Positions 19,401 to 27,244 are shown, counted from the stretch's first letter. The stretch is DNA of 64,000 nt from Silvania confinis (GCF_025564085.1 NZ_JAMGZJ010000073.1:124001-188000); one strand, 5' to 3'. The notes: generated by a model from the sequence alone, not told the origin. Numbers and translations: made by a program.

Positions 19401-20384
19401 ATCGTTCGGTTGAGCATTCACCTGCCCGGCGCTGAACAACTCAAGGCCAGTGACTTTCAGGCGCATGCCGCTGTCGCTCGGGATAAACGGGGTGGCGCAG
19501 TCGCCTGTCAGCCGGGCGGCAAGGATCTCCGCCTGCGCCAGGCACGGTGCCACCAGGCCCCACGTCTGACCGTCTATTTCGCAGCACTCACCGATAGCGC
19601 TGATATTGCCTAACCCGGTGCGCATCTGGTCATCCACCTGGATGCCCCGCCCGCACGGCACGCCGCTTTCCTGCGCCAGGGCGACGTTCGGCGTGACGCC
19701 CGTCGCCAGCAGCACCCGGCTGGCAGCCAGCTGGCGGCCGTTGCTGAGGGTGACGCTGTCGGCTGTAATTTGTGCCAGCCCGGTGTTCAGCTCGCAGTGG
19801 ATCCCGCGCGCATCGAGCGCCTCCTCAAGCAGCCATCCGGCGTGGCTGTCGAGCTGCTGGTCCATCAACCACGCGCCGCGATGCACCAGCGTGACGTTGT
19901 CACATTGCTGCTGTAATGCCGCCGCCGCTTCCACGCCCAACACCCCGCCGCCCAGCACTACCGCCGGGCCAGGGGTGGTGAGAATGGCGTTCACGTCGTC
20001 AAGGGTGCGAAAGGTAAAGACGTTGGGCAGTTGGCTGCCGGGGATCGGCGGCACAAACGCCTGCGATCCGCTAGCAAACACCAGCTCATCCCACGCCAGT
20101 TCACGCCGGTCGGTACGGAGTGTGTGCGCCAGGGCATTCACCGCCTGTACCCGCTCGCCGCTGAGCACCGTCACCTCGCGCTGGCGATACCATTCGTCAT
20201 CGTGCAGCCGGGTAGCAGCGGCACTTTTTTCGCCCCCGAGCACCGGCGAAAGCTGAATGCGGTTGTAAGCGGGCCCCGCCTCATCGCCAATCACTGTGAT
20301 GGCGAAGCGGCCGGGGGCGCGGTCGGTCAGCGATTCGATCAGCCGCGTCGCCGCCAACCCGTTTCCAATGATGACCAGGCGCAT
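16398..20384 (-). CDS. nasB: NasC-NasB-NirD fusion: NADH oxidoreductase plus siroheme nitrite reductase
   Basis: A single 1328-residue frame covers what are described as separate NasC and NasB proteins in Klebsiella oxytoca. Residues 1-396 are an FAD/NAD reductase (VIIGNGLAAT; VVLGGGVLGVEAA), the NasC electron donor for nitrate reductase. From residue 397 (MTKPTLVVVGHGMVG) the NasB nitrite reductase follows: a second FAD/NAD reductase, BFD-type clusters near 816-900 (CSCHNVSKG...CGGC), siroheme-[4Fe-4S] ligands near 1031 and 1075 (CVGSTWCRYG; SGCTRECAEAQ), and a NirD Rieske-like domain from about 1210 without cluster Cys/His pairs. It reduces nitrite to ammonium. An internal ATG at 19196 has AGGA nine bases upstream, so separate NasB could also be made. 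Start at 20384 follows GAGGAG. Confidence 0.9.
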   Translation of the reverse strand: MRLVIIGNGLAATRLIESLTDRAPGRFAITVIGDEAGPAYNRIQLSPVLGGEKSAAATRLHDDEWYRQREVTVLSGERVQAVNALAHTLRTDRRELAWDELVFASGSQAFVPPIPGSQLPNVFTFRTLDDVNAILTTPGPAVVLGGGVLGVEAAAALQQQCDNVTLVHRGAWLMDQQLDSHAGWLLEEALDARGIHCELNTGLAQITADSVTLSNGRQLAASRVLLATGVTPNVALAQESGVPCGRGIQVDDQMRTGLGNISAIGECCEIDGQTWGLVAPCLAQAEILAARLTGDCATPFIPSDSGMRLKVTGLELFSAGQVNAQPNDAVWTSWDPLTRHYRRLLIRNGTLAGVLLMGDCRSAATLTDLLAKPEPAQADWLFDRFTTQPQVAGQNAMTKPTLVVVGHGMVGHHFLEDCVNRNLHQQYQIVVFGEERYAAYDRVHLSEYFAGRSADSLSMVAGDFFAENGIELRLSQQIVAIDREARVVRTAGGHETHWDKLVMATGSYPFVPPVPGRELAGCFVYRTLDDLDQIAAHAKGSRTGVVIGGGLLGLEAANALKQLGLETHVVEFAPNLMAVQLDNDGAAMLRRKIEALGVGVHTSKATTEIAQTDSGMVLRFADGSELATDIVVFSAGIRPQDALARECGLALGERGGIGIDNQCRTSDNDVFAIGECAVWDGKVYGLVAPGYQMARVASAVLAGEANAFTGADMSTKLKLLGVDVASFGDAHGRTPGSQSYQWTHGPQQIYKKIVVSADSKTLLGGVLVGDASEYATLVQMMLNDINLPKDPETLILPAVAGSAPKALGVAALPDSAQICSCHNVSKGDICQAVSDGATEIGAVKQCTKAGTGCGGCTALVKQVMEFQLAAQGVEVKKDICEHFAYSRQEIYHLVRVNRIHTFDQLISRYGHGHGCEICKPLVGSVLASCWNEYLLKPAHLPLQDTNDRFFANIQKDGTYSIVPRMAAGEVTADGLIAIGQIAKRYQLYSKITGGQRIDLFGARLEQLPEIWQLLIDAGFETGHAYGKSLRTVKSCVGSTWCRYGVQDSTGLAVVLENRYKGLRAPHKIKMAVSGCTRECAEAQSKDVGVIATDKGWNLYLCGNGGMKPRHADLFASDLDDATLLRYVDRFLMFYIRTADRLQRTSTWMDNLEGGLDYLREVIIDDSLGLADELEQEMARVVETYQCEWQTTLQDPGRLAQFRTLGSDAEPVANKRWQDVCTVEEIPEQAGIGARLGQQQIALFRFGKAIYALEDREPGNDASVLSRGILGDAGGEPVVISPLYKTRIRLRDGRQFETGEVAVRAWPVKIDGNRVLVGSEELVMRAEAS

Positions 20385-20394
20385 GGGGCGCTCC

Positions 20395-21183
20395 TCAGGC
20401 CGCTTTCGGCTGTTTTTCGTAGAGGAAATGCAGGATCTGCTGACGCATATGGTGATAGCGGCTGTCTTCTGCCAGCTGCACCCGGTTGCGCGGGCGCGGC
20501 AGATCGACGCGTAAAATCTCACCGACCGTCGCAGCCGGGCCGTTAGTCATCATCAGCACCCGATCCGAAAGCAGCACCGCCTCGTCCACGTCGTGGGTGA
20601 TCAGCACAATGGTGGTGTTCAGCTCCTGCTGGATTTTCATTACTGAATCCTGCAGATGGGCGCGGGTCAGGGCGTCGAGGGCGCCAAATGGCTCATCCAT
20701 CAGCAGCACTTTCGGCTTCATTGCCAGCGCGCGGGCGATGCCGACGCGCTGCTTCATGCCGCCGGAAATTTCGCCAGGGCGTTTGTGGATGGCGTGCCCC
20801 ATCTGTACCCGATCGAGGTTGTGTTCGATCCACTCCCGACGCTCCGCTTTGCTCATGCTGCGGCGGAACACCTGATCGACCGCCAGCGCCACGTTGTCGA
20901 AACAGGTCAGCCACGGCAGCAGGGAGTGGTTCTGGAACACCACCGCCCGCTCCGGGCCGGGTCCGGCGATTTCGCGGTTATCACAGAGAAGCCCGCCTTC
21001 GGTGGGCAAGGTGATGCCCGCGATCAGGTTCAGCAACGTTGATTTGCCGCAGCCGGAGTGGCCGATCAGGCTGACGGTCTCGCCTTCGTGAATATCAAAT
21101 GAGACGTTCTGCAGTGCCAGAAACTCGCCGCTGGCGGTGGAAAAACGTTGGCTGACGGCCTGGACCTGAATTAATGGTTTCAT
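20395..21183 (-). CDS. nasD: Nitrate ABC transporter ATP-binding protein NasD
   Basis: ATPase of the nitrate/nitrite importer (NrtD/SsuB/TauB group), energising NasE. The 262 residues contain Walker A (GHSGCGKSTLL), the Q-loop region (VFQNHSLLPWL), the ABC signature (ISGGMKQRVGIARAL), Walker B (LLMDEPFGALD) and the switch His (ITHDVDEAV). The start follows AAGGAG; the gene lies nine bases after nasE and ten bases before the nasC start, inside the nas operon. Confidence 0.93.
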   Translation of the reverse strand: MKPLIQVQAVSQRFSTASGEFLALQNVSFDIHEGETVSLIGHSGCGKSTLLNLIAGITLPTEGGLLCDNREIAGPGPERAVVFQNHSLLPWLTCFDNVALAVDQVFRRSMSKAERREWIEHNLDRVQMGHAIHKRPGEISGGMKQRVGIARALAMKPKVLLMDEPFGALDALTRAHLQDSVMKIQQELNTTIVLITHDVDEAVLLSDRVLMMTNGPAATVGEILRVDLPRPRNRVQLAEDSRYHHMRQQILHFLYEKQPKAA

Positions 21184-21192
21184 GTGCGCTCC

Positions 21193-22071
21193 TTATTTTT
21201 CCTGCCAGCTGAAACGGCGGGCGATCAGCATCAGCCCTTGCTCCAGCAGTAAACCGACCACGCCGATAATGACGATGGCGATGAGAATGTTTTCGACGTT
21301 GAGGTTGTTCCACTCGTTCCAGATCCAGAAGCCAATACCTAAGCCCCCGGTGAGCATCTCTGCCGCGACGATCACCAGCCACGCGATGCCGATGGAGAGG
21401 CGCACCCCGGTCAGGACCGCAGGCAGCACCGCCGGGAACAGAATGCGGCGCATCACCGTCCACTCGGAGAGCTGTAACACCCGCGCCACGTTGAGGTAAT
21501 CCTCGGGAATGCGGCGCACGCCTTCGGCGGTGTTAATGACCATCGGCCAGATTGAGCAGATAAAAATGGTCCAGCTGGAGGCGGGCTCCGCTTTCTGGAA
21601 CAGCAGCAGACCAATGGGCAGCCAGGCCAACGGGCTGACCGGGCGCAGTAGCGCAATCAGCGGGTTGAACATGCGGGCCAGAAAGGTGAAGCGGCCAATC
21701 AGGAACCCCAGCGGGATACCGACCAGCGCCGCCAGGCCAAAGCCGATGGCTACGCGTTGCAGCGAGGCCAGCACGTTCCAGCCCACCCCCATGTCGTTGG
21801 GTCCGTCGCGGTAGAACGGATCGGCAAACAACGTGATGGCTGAATCCAGGGTGCTCAGTGGAGTCGGAAACCCTTTACTGTTGAGCGCGGCCAACTGCCA
21901 GGCCAGCACCAGCAGCCCAAGGCCGAGCACGGCCGGGATCAGCCGCTGCAGCAGGCCATTGATCTGGCGGGCGAAGGCCGGTGCGCGGCGGCGTACCTGA
22001 ACCGGCGGCAGGGTGATCACTTCACCGCTAACCGGCGCGGCAGGTGCCGCTTGGGTGTTTACTTTTTTCAT
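21193..22071 (-). CDS. nasE: Nitrate ABC transporter permease NasE
   Basis: Inner-membrane permease of the nitrate importer, about six helices with the EAA-type loop near EGVRRIPEDYLNVARVLQLSEW. I start at ATG 22071 (MKKVNTQAAPAAP, 292 residues), one base after the nasF stop and preceded by AGGGG; the frame extends nine codons further upstream. The first 45 residues are Pro/Ala-rich and cytoplasmic, ending in VQVRRRAPAF before the first helix. NrtB/SsuC/TauC-type homology is clear; nitrate specificity comes from the operon. Confidence 0.9.
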   Translation of the reverse strand: MKKVNTQAAPAAPVSGEVITLPPVQVRRRAPAFARQINGLLQRLIPAVLGLGLLVLAWQLAALNSKGFPTPLSTLDSAITLFADPFYRDGPNDMGVGWNVLASLQRVAIGFGLAALVGIPLGFLIGRFTFLARMFNPLIALLRPVSPLAWLPIGLLLFQKAEPASSWTIFICSIWPMVINTAEGVRRIPEDYLNVARVLQLSEWTVMRRILFPAVLPAVLTGVRLSIGIAWLVIVAAEMLTGGLGIGFWIWNEWNNLNVENILIAIVIIGVVGLLLEQGLMLIARRFSWQEK

Positions 22072-22072
22072 A

Positions 22073-23320
22073 TCAGGCCCCTGTACGGTGAATGGCAAAA
22101 CTGTTCGCGAATGCTTTCGGATCGGTACCGTTCCAGACGGTGCCGTCCATCAGTCGGCTGCTGCGCAGCGGTGACGAAGGCGTGGAAATCCCGCCTACCG
22201 CGGTGGCGGCGTCCTGCCAGATATCGGTGCGGTTGATGCGGCTGGCGATGGCGGCGTAGTCCGGGTCGGTTTTCAGCAGCCCCCAGCGGCGGAACTGGGT
22301 TAAGAACCACATGCCGTCCGAGTGCCACGGATAACTGACCGCCCCCTCGCCGAAGAAGCGAATCGGGTTGGCATCCTGCCAGCGCTGCCCGACCCCGTTG
22401 TCGTACTCGCCCAGCATCCGCCCGGTGAGGTACTGTTCTTTGGTGTTGAGCCAGGCGCGACGGGCCAGCAGCTGGGCGGTCTCTTGCTTGTTCTGCGGTG
22501 AGGCATCGATCCAGCGCTGCGCCTCCAGCAGCGCGCTGACCAGCGCCCGGGCGGTGTTCGGGTTGGCCTCCACCCACTCCTGGCGGGTGCCGAGGATTTT
22601 TTCCGGGTGATCCGGCCACACCGACTGGGAAGTGGCGGCGGTAAAACCGATGCGGTCGTTGATAGCGCGGGCGTTCCATGGCTCGCCGACGCAAAAGCCG
22701 ACCATGTTGCCGATGCGCATGTTCATCACCATCTGTGGCGGCGGGACCACCACGGTGCGCACGTCATCGAACGGATTGATCCCCGCGCTCGCCAGCCAGT
22801 AGTAGAGCCACATGGCGTGAGTGCCGGTCGGGAAGGTATGGGCGAAGGTGTAGCTGCCCGGTGCCTGCTGGCCAATCAGCTTTTTCAGCCCCTCGACGTC
22901 GCGCACGCCCTGCTGGGCCAGCTCGCTCGAGAGGGTGATCGCCTGCCCGTTCTGATTGAGGGTCATCAGGTTGGCCATTGGCTTAGGTTTGCCGGCGATC
23001 CCCAGCTCCAGACCGTACAGCAGGCCGTACAGAATATGGGCGGCATCGAGTTCACCGGCCACCAGCTTGTCGCGGACGGCGGCCCAGCTGGCCTCTTTGG
23101 TCGGCACCAGGGTGAAGCCGTATTTTTTATCGAATCCTTTCCAGGCCGCGATCGCCAGCGGCGCGCAGTCGGTCAGCGGGATAAAGCCGACGCGTACGGT
23201 ATCGAGCTCCGGCTTATCGGAACCTGCGGCCCATGCGGTCTGCATCAGGCCTGGCAACATCATTGCCCCGCCCGCCAGCGCGCTGGCCTGTAAAAAACGC
23301 CGTCTTGTCCATTCCACCAT
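22073..23320 (-). CDS. nasF: Periplasmic nitrate-binding protein NasF (Tat substrate)
   Basis: Substrate-binding component of the nitrate importer, family NrtA/CmpA. The ATG at 23320 (415 residues) follows GGGAGTGAGC. The N terminus has a twin-arginine signal (TRRRFLQASALAGGAMMLPG...AWAA), so the protein is probably exported folded through Tat rather than Sec. NrtA-like features include VRVGFIPLTDCAPLAIA and FPTGTHAMWLYYWLASAGI with Trp/His/Gly residues of the oxyanion pocket. First gene of nasFEDCBA, preceded by an attenuator-type leader. Confidence 0.93.
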   Translation of the reverse strand: MVEWTRRRFLQASALAGGAMMLPGLMQTAWAAGSDKPELDTVRVGFIPLTDCAPLAIAAWKGFDKKYGFTLVPTKEASWAAVRDKLVAGELDAAHILYGLLYGLELGIAGKPKPMANLMTLNQNGQAITLSSELAQQGVRDVEGLKKLIGQQAPGSYTFAHTFPTGTHAMWLYYWLASAGINPFDDVRTVVVPPPQMVMNMRIGNMVGFCVGEPWNARAINDRIGFTAATSQSVWPDHPEKILGTRQEWVEANPNTARALVSALLEAQRWIDASPQNKQETAQLLARRAWLNTKEQYLTGRMLGEYDNGVGQRWQDANPIRFFGEGAVSYPWHSDGMWFLTQFRRWGLLKTDPDYAAIASRINRTDIWQDAATAVGGISTPSSPLRSSRLMDGTVWNGTDPKAFANSFAIHRTGA

Positions 23321-23342
23321 GCTCACTCCCGAAAAAAATGCC

Positions 23343-23382
23343 AAAAAAAAGCGCCCGACAGTGCCGAAGCACTGCAGGACGC
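23343..23382 (-). terminator. nasF leader terminator (attenuator)
   Basis: On the minus strand a 14-pair stem (one mismatch, G-U wobbles) closed by a TTCG loop, GCGTCCTGCAGTGC/GCACTGTCGGGCGC, is followed by eight T. It lies between the promoter and nasF, 23 bases before the nasF ATG. Without antitermination it should block the operon, as shown for the Klebsiella oxytoca nasF leader. Confidence 0.9.
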
Positions 23383-23398
23383 CTTTATCCTTAAGACT

Positions 23399-23420
23399 GA
23401 CGCACCGCCGTTGGCGCGCC
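23399..23420 (-). promoter_or_regulatory. ANTAR-type hexaloop hairpin, predicted NasR target
   Basis: The nasF leader RNA contains an eight-pair stem (GGCGCGCC/GGTGCGTC with two wobbles) around the hexaloop AACGGC. A at loop position 1 and G at position 4 are the hallmark of ANTAR-protein RNA targets. It lies about 15 bases before the attenuator. A second loop with A1/G4 (AAGGAT) follows immediately, but its stem is poor and overlaps the base of the terminator. Confidence 0.75.
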
Positions 23421-23443
23421 GTCTAAAATTGTTAATAAACTAA

Positions 23444-23459
23444 TGCAAAGGTGATGCCA
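23444..23459 (-). promoter_or_regulatory. Sigma-54 promoter of nasFEDCBA
   Basis: TGGCATCACCTTTGCA on the minus strand has GG and GC 12 bases apart, the -24/-12 arrangement of sigma-54 promoters (TGGCAC-N5-TTGC). Transcription would begin near 23433, about ten bases before the hexaloop hairpin. Confidence 0.82.
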
Positions 23460-23509
23460 GCTTTTAAAGTCTTATAATGCGGGCGTTTTCTGCCAGCCAG
23501 CCGGGTAAA

Positions 23510-23548
23510 CGCACCTCAATCATGCAGACGTTGCCCACTCGGGGTGCA
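23510..23548 (-). promoter_or_regulatory. Tandem NtrC-type enhancer sites upstream of nasF
   Basis: Two imperfect copies of the NtrC consensus TGCACC-N5-GGTGCA on the minus strand: TGCACCCCGAGTGGGCA (23532-23548) and TGCATGATTGAGGTGCG (23510-23526). They are 22 bp apart centre to centre, two helical turns, and about 80-115 bp upstream of the inferred start, the usual place for NtrC enhancers. The distal site touches the nasR stop codon. Confidence 0.72.
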
Positions 23549-24715
23549 TTATTGCTGCCACAGCGCTTTCACCGTCAGCAGCGCCCGGGCGATATCCACC
23601 ATCCGCTGATTTTTATCCATCGCCATTTTGCGCAGCTGGCACCAGGCCTGCTCCTCACTCATCTGCTGGTGGGTCATCAGTACGCTTTTCGCTTTATCGA
23701 TGACTTTGCGCTCCTCCAGCGTGTCGCGCATCGAGGCCAGCTGGCGGGAGAGTTGTTCGATCTCTCGCGCCTGCTGACGCACCAGCGGCAGGAGCGGTTT
23801 TTGCGGATACAGCGCCAGCGGCTCATCCATCAGCGGCTCTTCTGCCGGGTAGTCGTCCGCCCGACTGATGAGCGCATCCACCGCCAGCATCAGGTCGGCA
23901 ATCTGCAGCTCTTCCAGGGCGCGCAGCTGCTCCAGCCGCGCGGTTTGCAGAGAGAACCAGTGCATCGCCAGCACGCCTTTATCCGCAGCGGGCTGGCGGG
24001 TGCAGGCCAGACGCCGCAGCTGTTCGGTCTCGGCACCCGGCACGCTCTGGGTATAGTGATCGTGTAGCCCGGCGGGCGTCAGGGAGAGAAACACCTCGAA
24101 GCAGGCCTGCTGTCCGTCGATCCGATCCACCAGGGTCTGGCGCATCTCATCGCTGAAAAAGCCCTGGGTAAAGCCGATGGCCCCCAGCGCGCGCTCCTGC
24201 CCCACCAGCTCTTTTCCCTGCATCAGGCTGTAGAGCGCGACAAATCTGCCCGCGATTTGCGGATCGTCAATGCTGTCATTGAGCTGCGGCACGATACTGA
24301 GCAGGTTGCGCAGCGTGCGACTATAGTGTTCCATCGCCGTGGTCGCGGGCAGTGAACAGGCTGTGATCGCCTCGCGTAACGTCGGCAGTTGCTCCAGACT
24401 TTGCAGGGCGCTGGCGACGCGTTCGCACAGGGTACTGCTGGCCATCAGCGGCGTGCCGAGCGCACGGTGAAGCGCCTGCAGCTGATCGTCGACCAGCGCG
24501 CGGCTGGCCTTGCACTCAAGGGCATACAGCGTACCCTGCGAGCAGAGCCAGATATTCGACGCCCCGCGTTCGCACTGGAGCATATGCGCCAGGTGGCTAA
24601 TCCGGCTCACCAGAGTGCCAAGCTGCGCCAGTTTGCAAAGCTGCTGTTTGCGCATCAGTCTGGCGTGCTGGAACCATTCAGTGGCGCCGGGTAGACGGCC
24701 AGTGATTATCGTCAT
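23549..24715 (-). CDS. nasR: Nitrate-responsive transcription antiterminator NasR
   Basis: NasR binds nitrate or nitrite and lets RNA polymerase read through the nasF leader terminator. The 388-residue protein has an N-terminal NIT nitrate-sensing domain (helical; ERGASNIWLCSQGT and the QLNDSIDDPQIAGRFVALYSLMQGKELVGQERALG segment) and a C-terminal ANTAR RNA-binding domain. The latter reads IDKAKSVLMTHQQMSEEQAW and then LRKMAMDKNQRMVDIARALL. The ATG follows GGGAGAGTAAGC. It is directly upstream of nasF, same strand, and divergent from ychN. Confidence 0.95.
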   Translation of the reverse strand: MTIITGRLPGATEWFQHARLMRKQQLCKLAQLGTLVSRISHLAHMLQCERGASNIWLCSQGTLYALECKASRALVDDQLQALHRALGTPLMASSTLCERVASALQSLEQLPTLREAITACSLPATTAMEHYSRTLRNLLSIVPQLNDSIDDPQIAGRFVALYSLMQGKELVGQERALGAIGFTQGFFSDEMRQTLVDRIDGQQACFEVFLSLTPAGLHDHYTQSVPGAETEQLRRLACTRQPAADKGVLAMHWFSLQTARLEQLRALEELQIADLMLAVDALISRADDYPAEEPLMDEPLALYPQKPLLPLVRQQAREIEQLSRQLASMRDTLEERKVIDKAKSVLMTHQQMSEEQAWCQLRKMAMDKNQRMVDIARALLTVKALWQQ

Positions 24716-24752
24716 GCTTACTCTCCCGGGTCAGTGTGTTAAACAGAGGTAA

Positions 24753-24767
24753 GCAATTTTCATGCCT
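24753..24767 (-). promoter_or_regulatory. Sigma-54 promoter of nasR
   Basis: Minus-strand AGGCATGAAAATTGC has GG/GC 12 bases apart with a TTGC -12 box, fitting a sigma-54 promoter about 38 bases upstream of the nasR ATG. nasR of Klebsiella oxytoca is known to be under general nitrogen (NtrC/sigma-54) control. I could not find convincing NtrC sites; they would have to lie inside ychN. Confidence 0.7.
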
Positions 24768-24788
24768 TATCAACTATCAGGAGTCACA

Positions 24789-25142
24789 ATGCAGAAGATC
24801 GTGATTGTCGCCAACGGGGCGGCCTACGGCAGCGAATCGTTATTCAACAGCCTGCGGCTGGCCATCGCCCTGCGCGAACAGGGAGACGAGCTGGATTTAC
24901 GCCTGTTTTTAATGTCCGATGCGGTGACCGCCGGGCTGCGCGGCCAGAAACCGGCCGAGGGCTATAACATCCAGCAGATGCTGGAGATCCTGACCGCGCA
25001 AAATGTACCGGTGAAGCTGTGCAAAACCTGCACCGACGGGCGTGGGATCAGCGCTCTGCCGCTGATTGACGGGGTTGAAATTGGTACGCTGGTGGAACTG
25101 GCGCAGTGGACACTGGCCGCCGATAAATTATTAACATTTTAA
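24789..25142 (+). CDS. ychN: DsrE/F-family sulfur-relay-like protein YchN
   Basis: Homologue of E. coli YchN, a small DsrE-fold protein (117 residues, hexameric in the E. coli structure) of unproven role. The ATG at 24789 gives MQKIVIVANGAAYGSESLFNS, matching E. coli; the frame extends nine codons upstream. It retains LCKTCTDGRG, with two conserved cysteines, and ends LVELAQWTLAADKLLTF. AGGAG lies six bases upstream. In E. coli it neighbours ychO; here the nas cluster lies between them. Confidence 0.94.
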   Translation: MQKIVIVANGAAYGSESLFNSLRLAIALREQGDELDLRLFLMSDAVTAGLRGQKPAEGYNIQQMLEILTAQNVPVKLCKTCTDGRGISALPLIDGVEIGTLVELAQWTLAADKLLTF

Positions 25143-25248
25143 TAATTCCCCATAGAATATATTTTTTGCTTATGACCGCGGTTCCAGCATCAAGTTTACC
25201 TGCTCATTGCCGATAGGCTTTTTACAACAACACAGCAGGTATCACATT

Positions 25249-27033
25249 ATGTTCAGGTCAATTCGCGCTCGTATTATCGCGGCGACAGTCGGTTGTCTGG
25301 TCGTCGCGCTCCTTCTTAATACCGTCATTAATTTCCAGGTAACGCGCGAGGACAACCAGCAGTCGCAGCGCGATATGCTGGCCAGCACGCGCGCCAGCCA
25401 CAGCCTGGCGATCGGTGACTGGGTCAACAGCAAGATGATGGTGATTAATTCCCTGCAGAGTGTCGCCCTGAGCGACGATCCGGTGCCGATGTTTAAACAG
25501 CTGGCGCAAGCGGGTGGCTTTATTAACGTCTATGTCGGCTATGCCAGCAAAACGGCGAAATTCTCTGAACCTGCCGGGGTGCCTGACGATTACGATCCGA
25601 CCATCCGCCCGTGGTATCAGCAGGCGGCCAAAGAAGACCGTCCTGTGGTGACCGCCCCGTATGTTGATACTGGCACCAAAAAACTGGTGGTGACCTTTGC
25701 GGTCCCGGTGAAAGAGAACGGCGAGCTGAAAGCGGTGCTGGCGGGTGACGTAGCGATGGACAACGTGATCGCCAACGTACAAGGCATCCACCCGACGCCG
25801 GCCAGCAGCGGCCTGCTGATCGACAGCGACGGGACGGTGATTGCCGCCAACGATCCGGCGTTAACGCTGAAGCGATTTAACGACGTGATCAGCGGCGTGG
25901 ATCTGGATGCCCTGAAACGCGGCGACAGCGTGGTGGGTCAGTTTAACGGGGTGACCAAAACCTTTGCCGCCGCGCCGATTACCGGAACCCAGTGGCAGCT
26001 GGTTGTGGCCCTCGACAGCGCGGATGCCACTGCGGGGATGCGCACGTTAGTCAAGGCCTCGGCCCTGTCGCTGGCGATCCTGGTTCTGCTCAGCGGGGCG
26101 GTGGTTCACCTGGTGATTGCCCGCCTGCTGAAAAGACTGTCGGAAATCCGCGATGCGATGCACGCCATTGCCAACGGCACCAACGATCTTTCCCAGCGTC
26201 TGCCGGAAAAAGGCGACGACGAAGTGGCGCAGATCGCCCATGCCTTTAACGCCTTCAGCGACAAGCTCTCGGTGGTGATGGTGCAGCTGCGCGATGCCAG
26301 CACCTCGGTGAAAAATGCGGCCCAGGAAATTGCCGCCGGTAACCGGGACCTCTCCGGTCGTACCGAACAGGCGGCCTCCAGCCTGCGTGAAACCGCCAGC
26401 GCCGTCGAGCAGATCACCGCCTCGGTGGCCCAGTCGACCGAATCGGCGGCGGTGGCTAACGAACAGGCGGGCAAAGCTTCCGAAGCGGCAACCCGCGGCG
26501 GCAGCGTGGTATCCCAGGCGATCACCACCATGCAGTCGATTGAGGCCGCCTCAACCAAAATTGGCGACATCACCAGCGTGATCGACGGTATTGCCTTCCA
26601 GACCAACATTCTGGCCCTTAACGCCGCCGTTGAAGCCGCGCGCGCGGGCGAACAGGGTCGTGGCTTTGCGGTGGTGGCGGGCGAAGTGCGCAGTCTCGCC
26701 AGCCGCAGCGCCCAGGCGGCGAAGGAGATCAAAACCCTGATCGATTCCACCACCAACAGCGTGGCGACCGGGTCACGCTACGTGCACCTGGCCGGACAGA
26801 GCATGGATGAGATTGTCACCAGCATCGGCAGCATGTCGGGGATCATGCGGGAAATCACCGTCGCGACCAGCGAGCAGATGAAAGGCATTCAGGAGATCAA
26901 CCGGGCGGTGACGCACCTCGACGGCATGGTGCAGCAAAACGCCGAACTGGTGGTGCAATCGGCCGCTGCGGCCAGCGCCCTGCAAGGTCAGGCGGGTGAG
27001 CTCGCTGAAACCGCCGGACATTTCCGCATTTAA
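25249..27033 (+). CDS. Methyl-accepting chemotaxis protein with dCache_1 amino-acid-type sensor
   Basis: A 594-residue chemoreceptor: transmembrane helix 1 (about 8-28), periplasmic dCache_1 domain (about 35-265), transmembrane helix 2 (about 270-290), HAMP (about 290-345) and a cytoplasmic signalling hairpin with the tip [34 protein letters not shown]. In the sensor, Tyr115, Arg120, Trp122, Tyr123, Asp140 and Asp167 reproduce the spacing of the published amino-acid-binding motif of dCache_1 receptors, so amino acids are the likely ligands. It ends AETAGHFRI, without the NWETF-type pentapeptide that tethers CheR/CheB, so adaptation probably needs help from other receptors. I start at 25249 with AGGT upstream. 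Absent from this position in E. coli. Confidence 0.9.
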   Translation: MFRSIRARIIAATVGCLVVALLLNTVINFQVTREDNQQSQRDMLASTRASHSLAIGDWVNSKMMVINSLQSVALSDDPVPMFKQLAQAGGFINVYVGYASKTAKFSEPAGVPDDYDPTIRPWYQQAAKEDRPVVTAPYVDTGTKKLVVTFAVPVKENGELKAVLAGDVAMDNVIANVQGIHPTPASSGLLIDSDGTVIAANDPALTLKRFNDVISGVDLDALKRGDSVVGQFNGVTKTFAAAPITGTQWQLVVALDSADATAGMRTLVKASALSLAILVLLSGAVVHLVIARLLKRLSEIRDAMHAIANGTNDLSQRLPEKGDDEVAQIAHAFNAFSDKLSVVMVQLRDASTSVKNAAQEIAAGNRDLSGRTEQAASSLRETASAVEQITASVAQSTESAAVANEQAGKASEAATRGGSVVSQAITTMQSIEAASTKIGDITSVIDGIAFQTNILALNAAVEAARAGEQGRGFAVVAGEVRSLASRSAQAAKEIKTLIDSTTNSVATGSRYVHLAGQSMDEIVTSIGSMSGIMREITVATSEQMKGIQEINRAVTHLDGMVQQNAELVVQSAAAASALQGQAGELAETAGHFRI

Positions 27034-27043
27034 TGTTAACTCC

Positions 27044-27091
27044 CTGCCTGAAAGCCGTGGATTGCGGCGTCAGCTGAAAGCTTTCAGGCAG
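27044..27091. repeat. Inverted repeat after the chemoreceptor gene
   Basis: CTGCCTGAAAGC (27044-27055) and GCTTTCAGGCAG (27080-27091) are perfect 12-base inverse copies. The right arm also overlaps the palindrome CTGAAAGCTTTCAG. It starts 10 bases after the stop codon, so a transcription-end hairpin is likely, but a clean T run is missing. Confidence 0.55.
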
Positions 27092-27244
27092 ATTGTCATT
27101 TTTGTTTAAGGGTTATGACATTTTTTGATCAAAATCAGCATCGGTTGCCTTCCCCTTTGGTGTTATGTCATGAGCGAATTGTGAACAACATCACGCTCAG
27201 GATTAACCGCAAGGAGAGCGTTGTTTCCAGAAACGGGGTAAAAA

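Noticed and set aside
20385..20522. Longer N terminus (46 more residues) for the NasC-NasB protein
   Set aside because: The extension lies inside nasD in another frame, has no homology pattern, and the ATG at 20384 has a strong GAGGAG ribosome-binding site.
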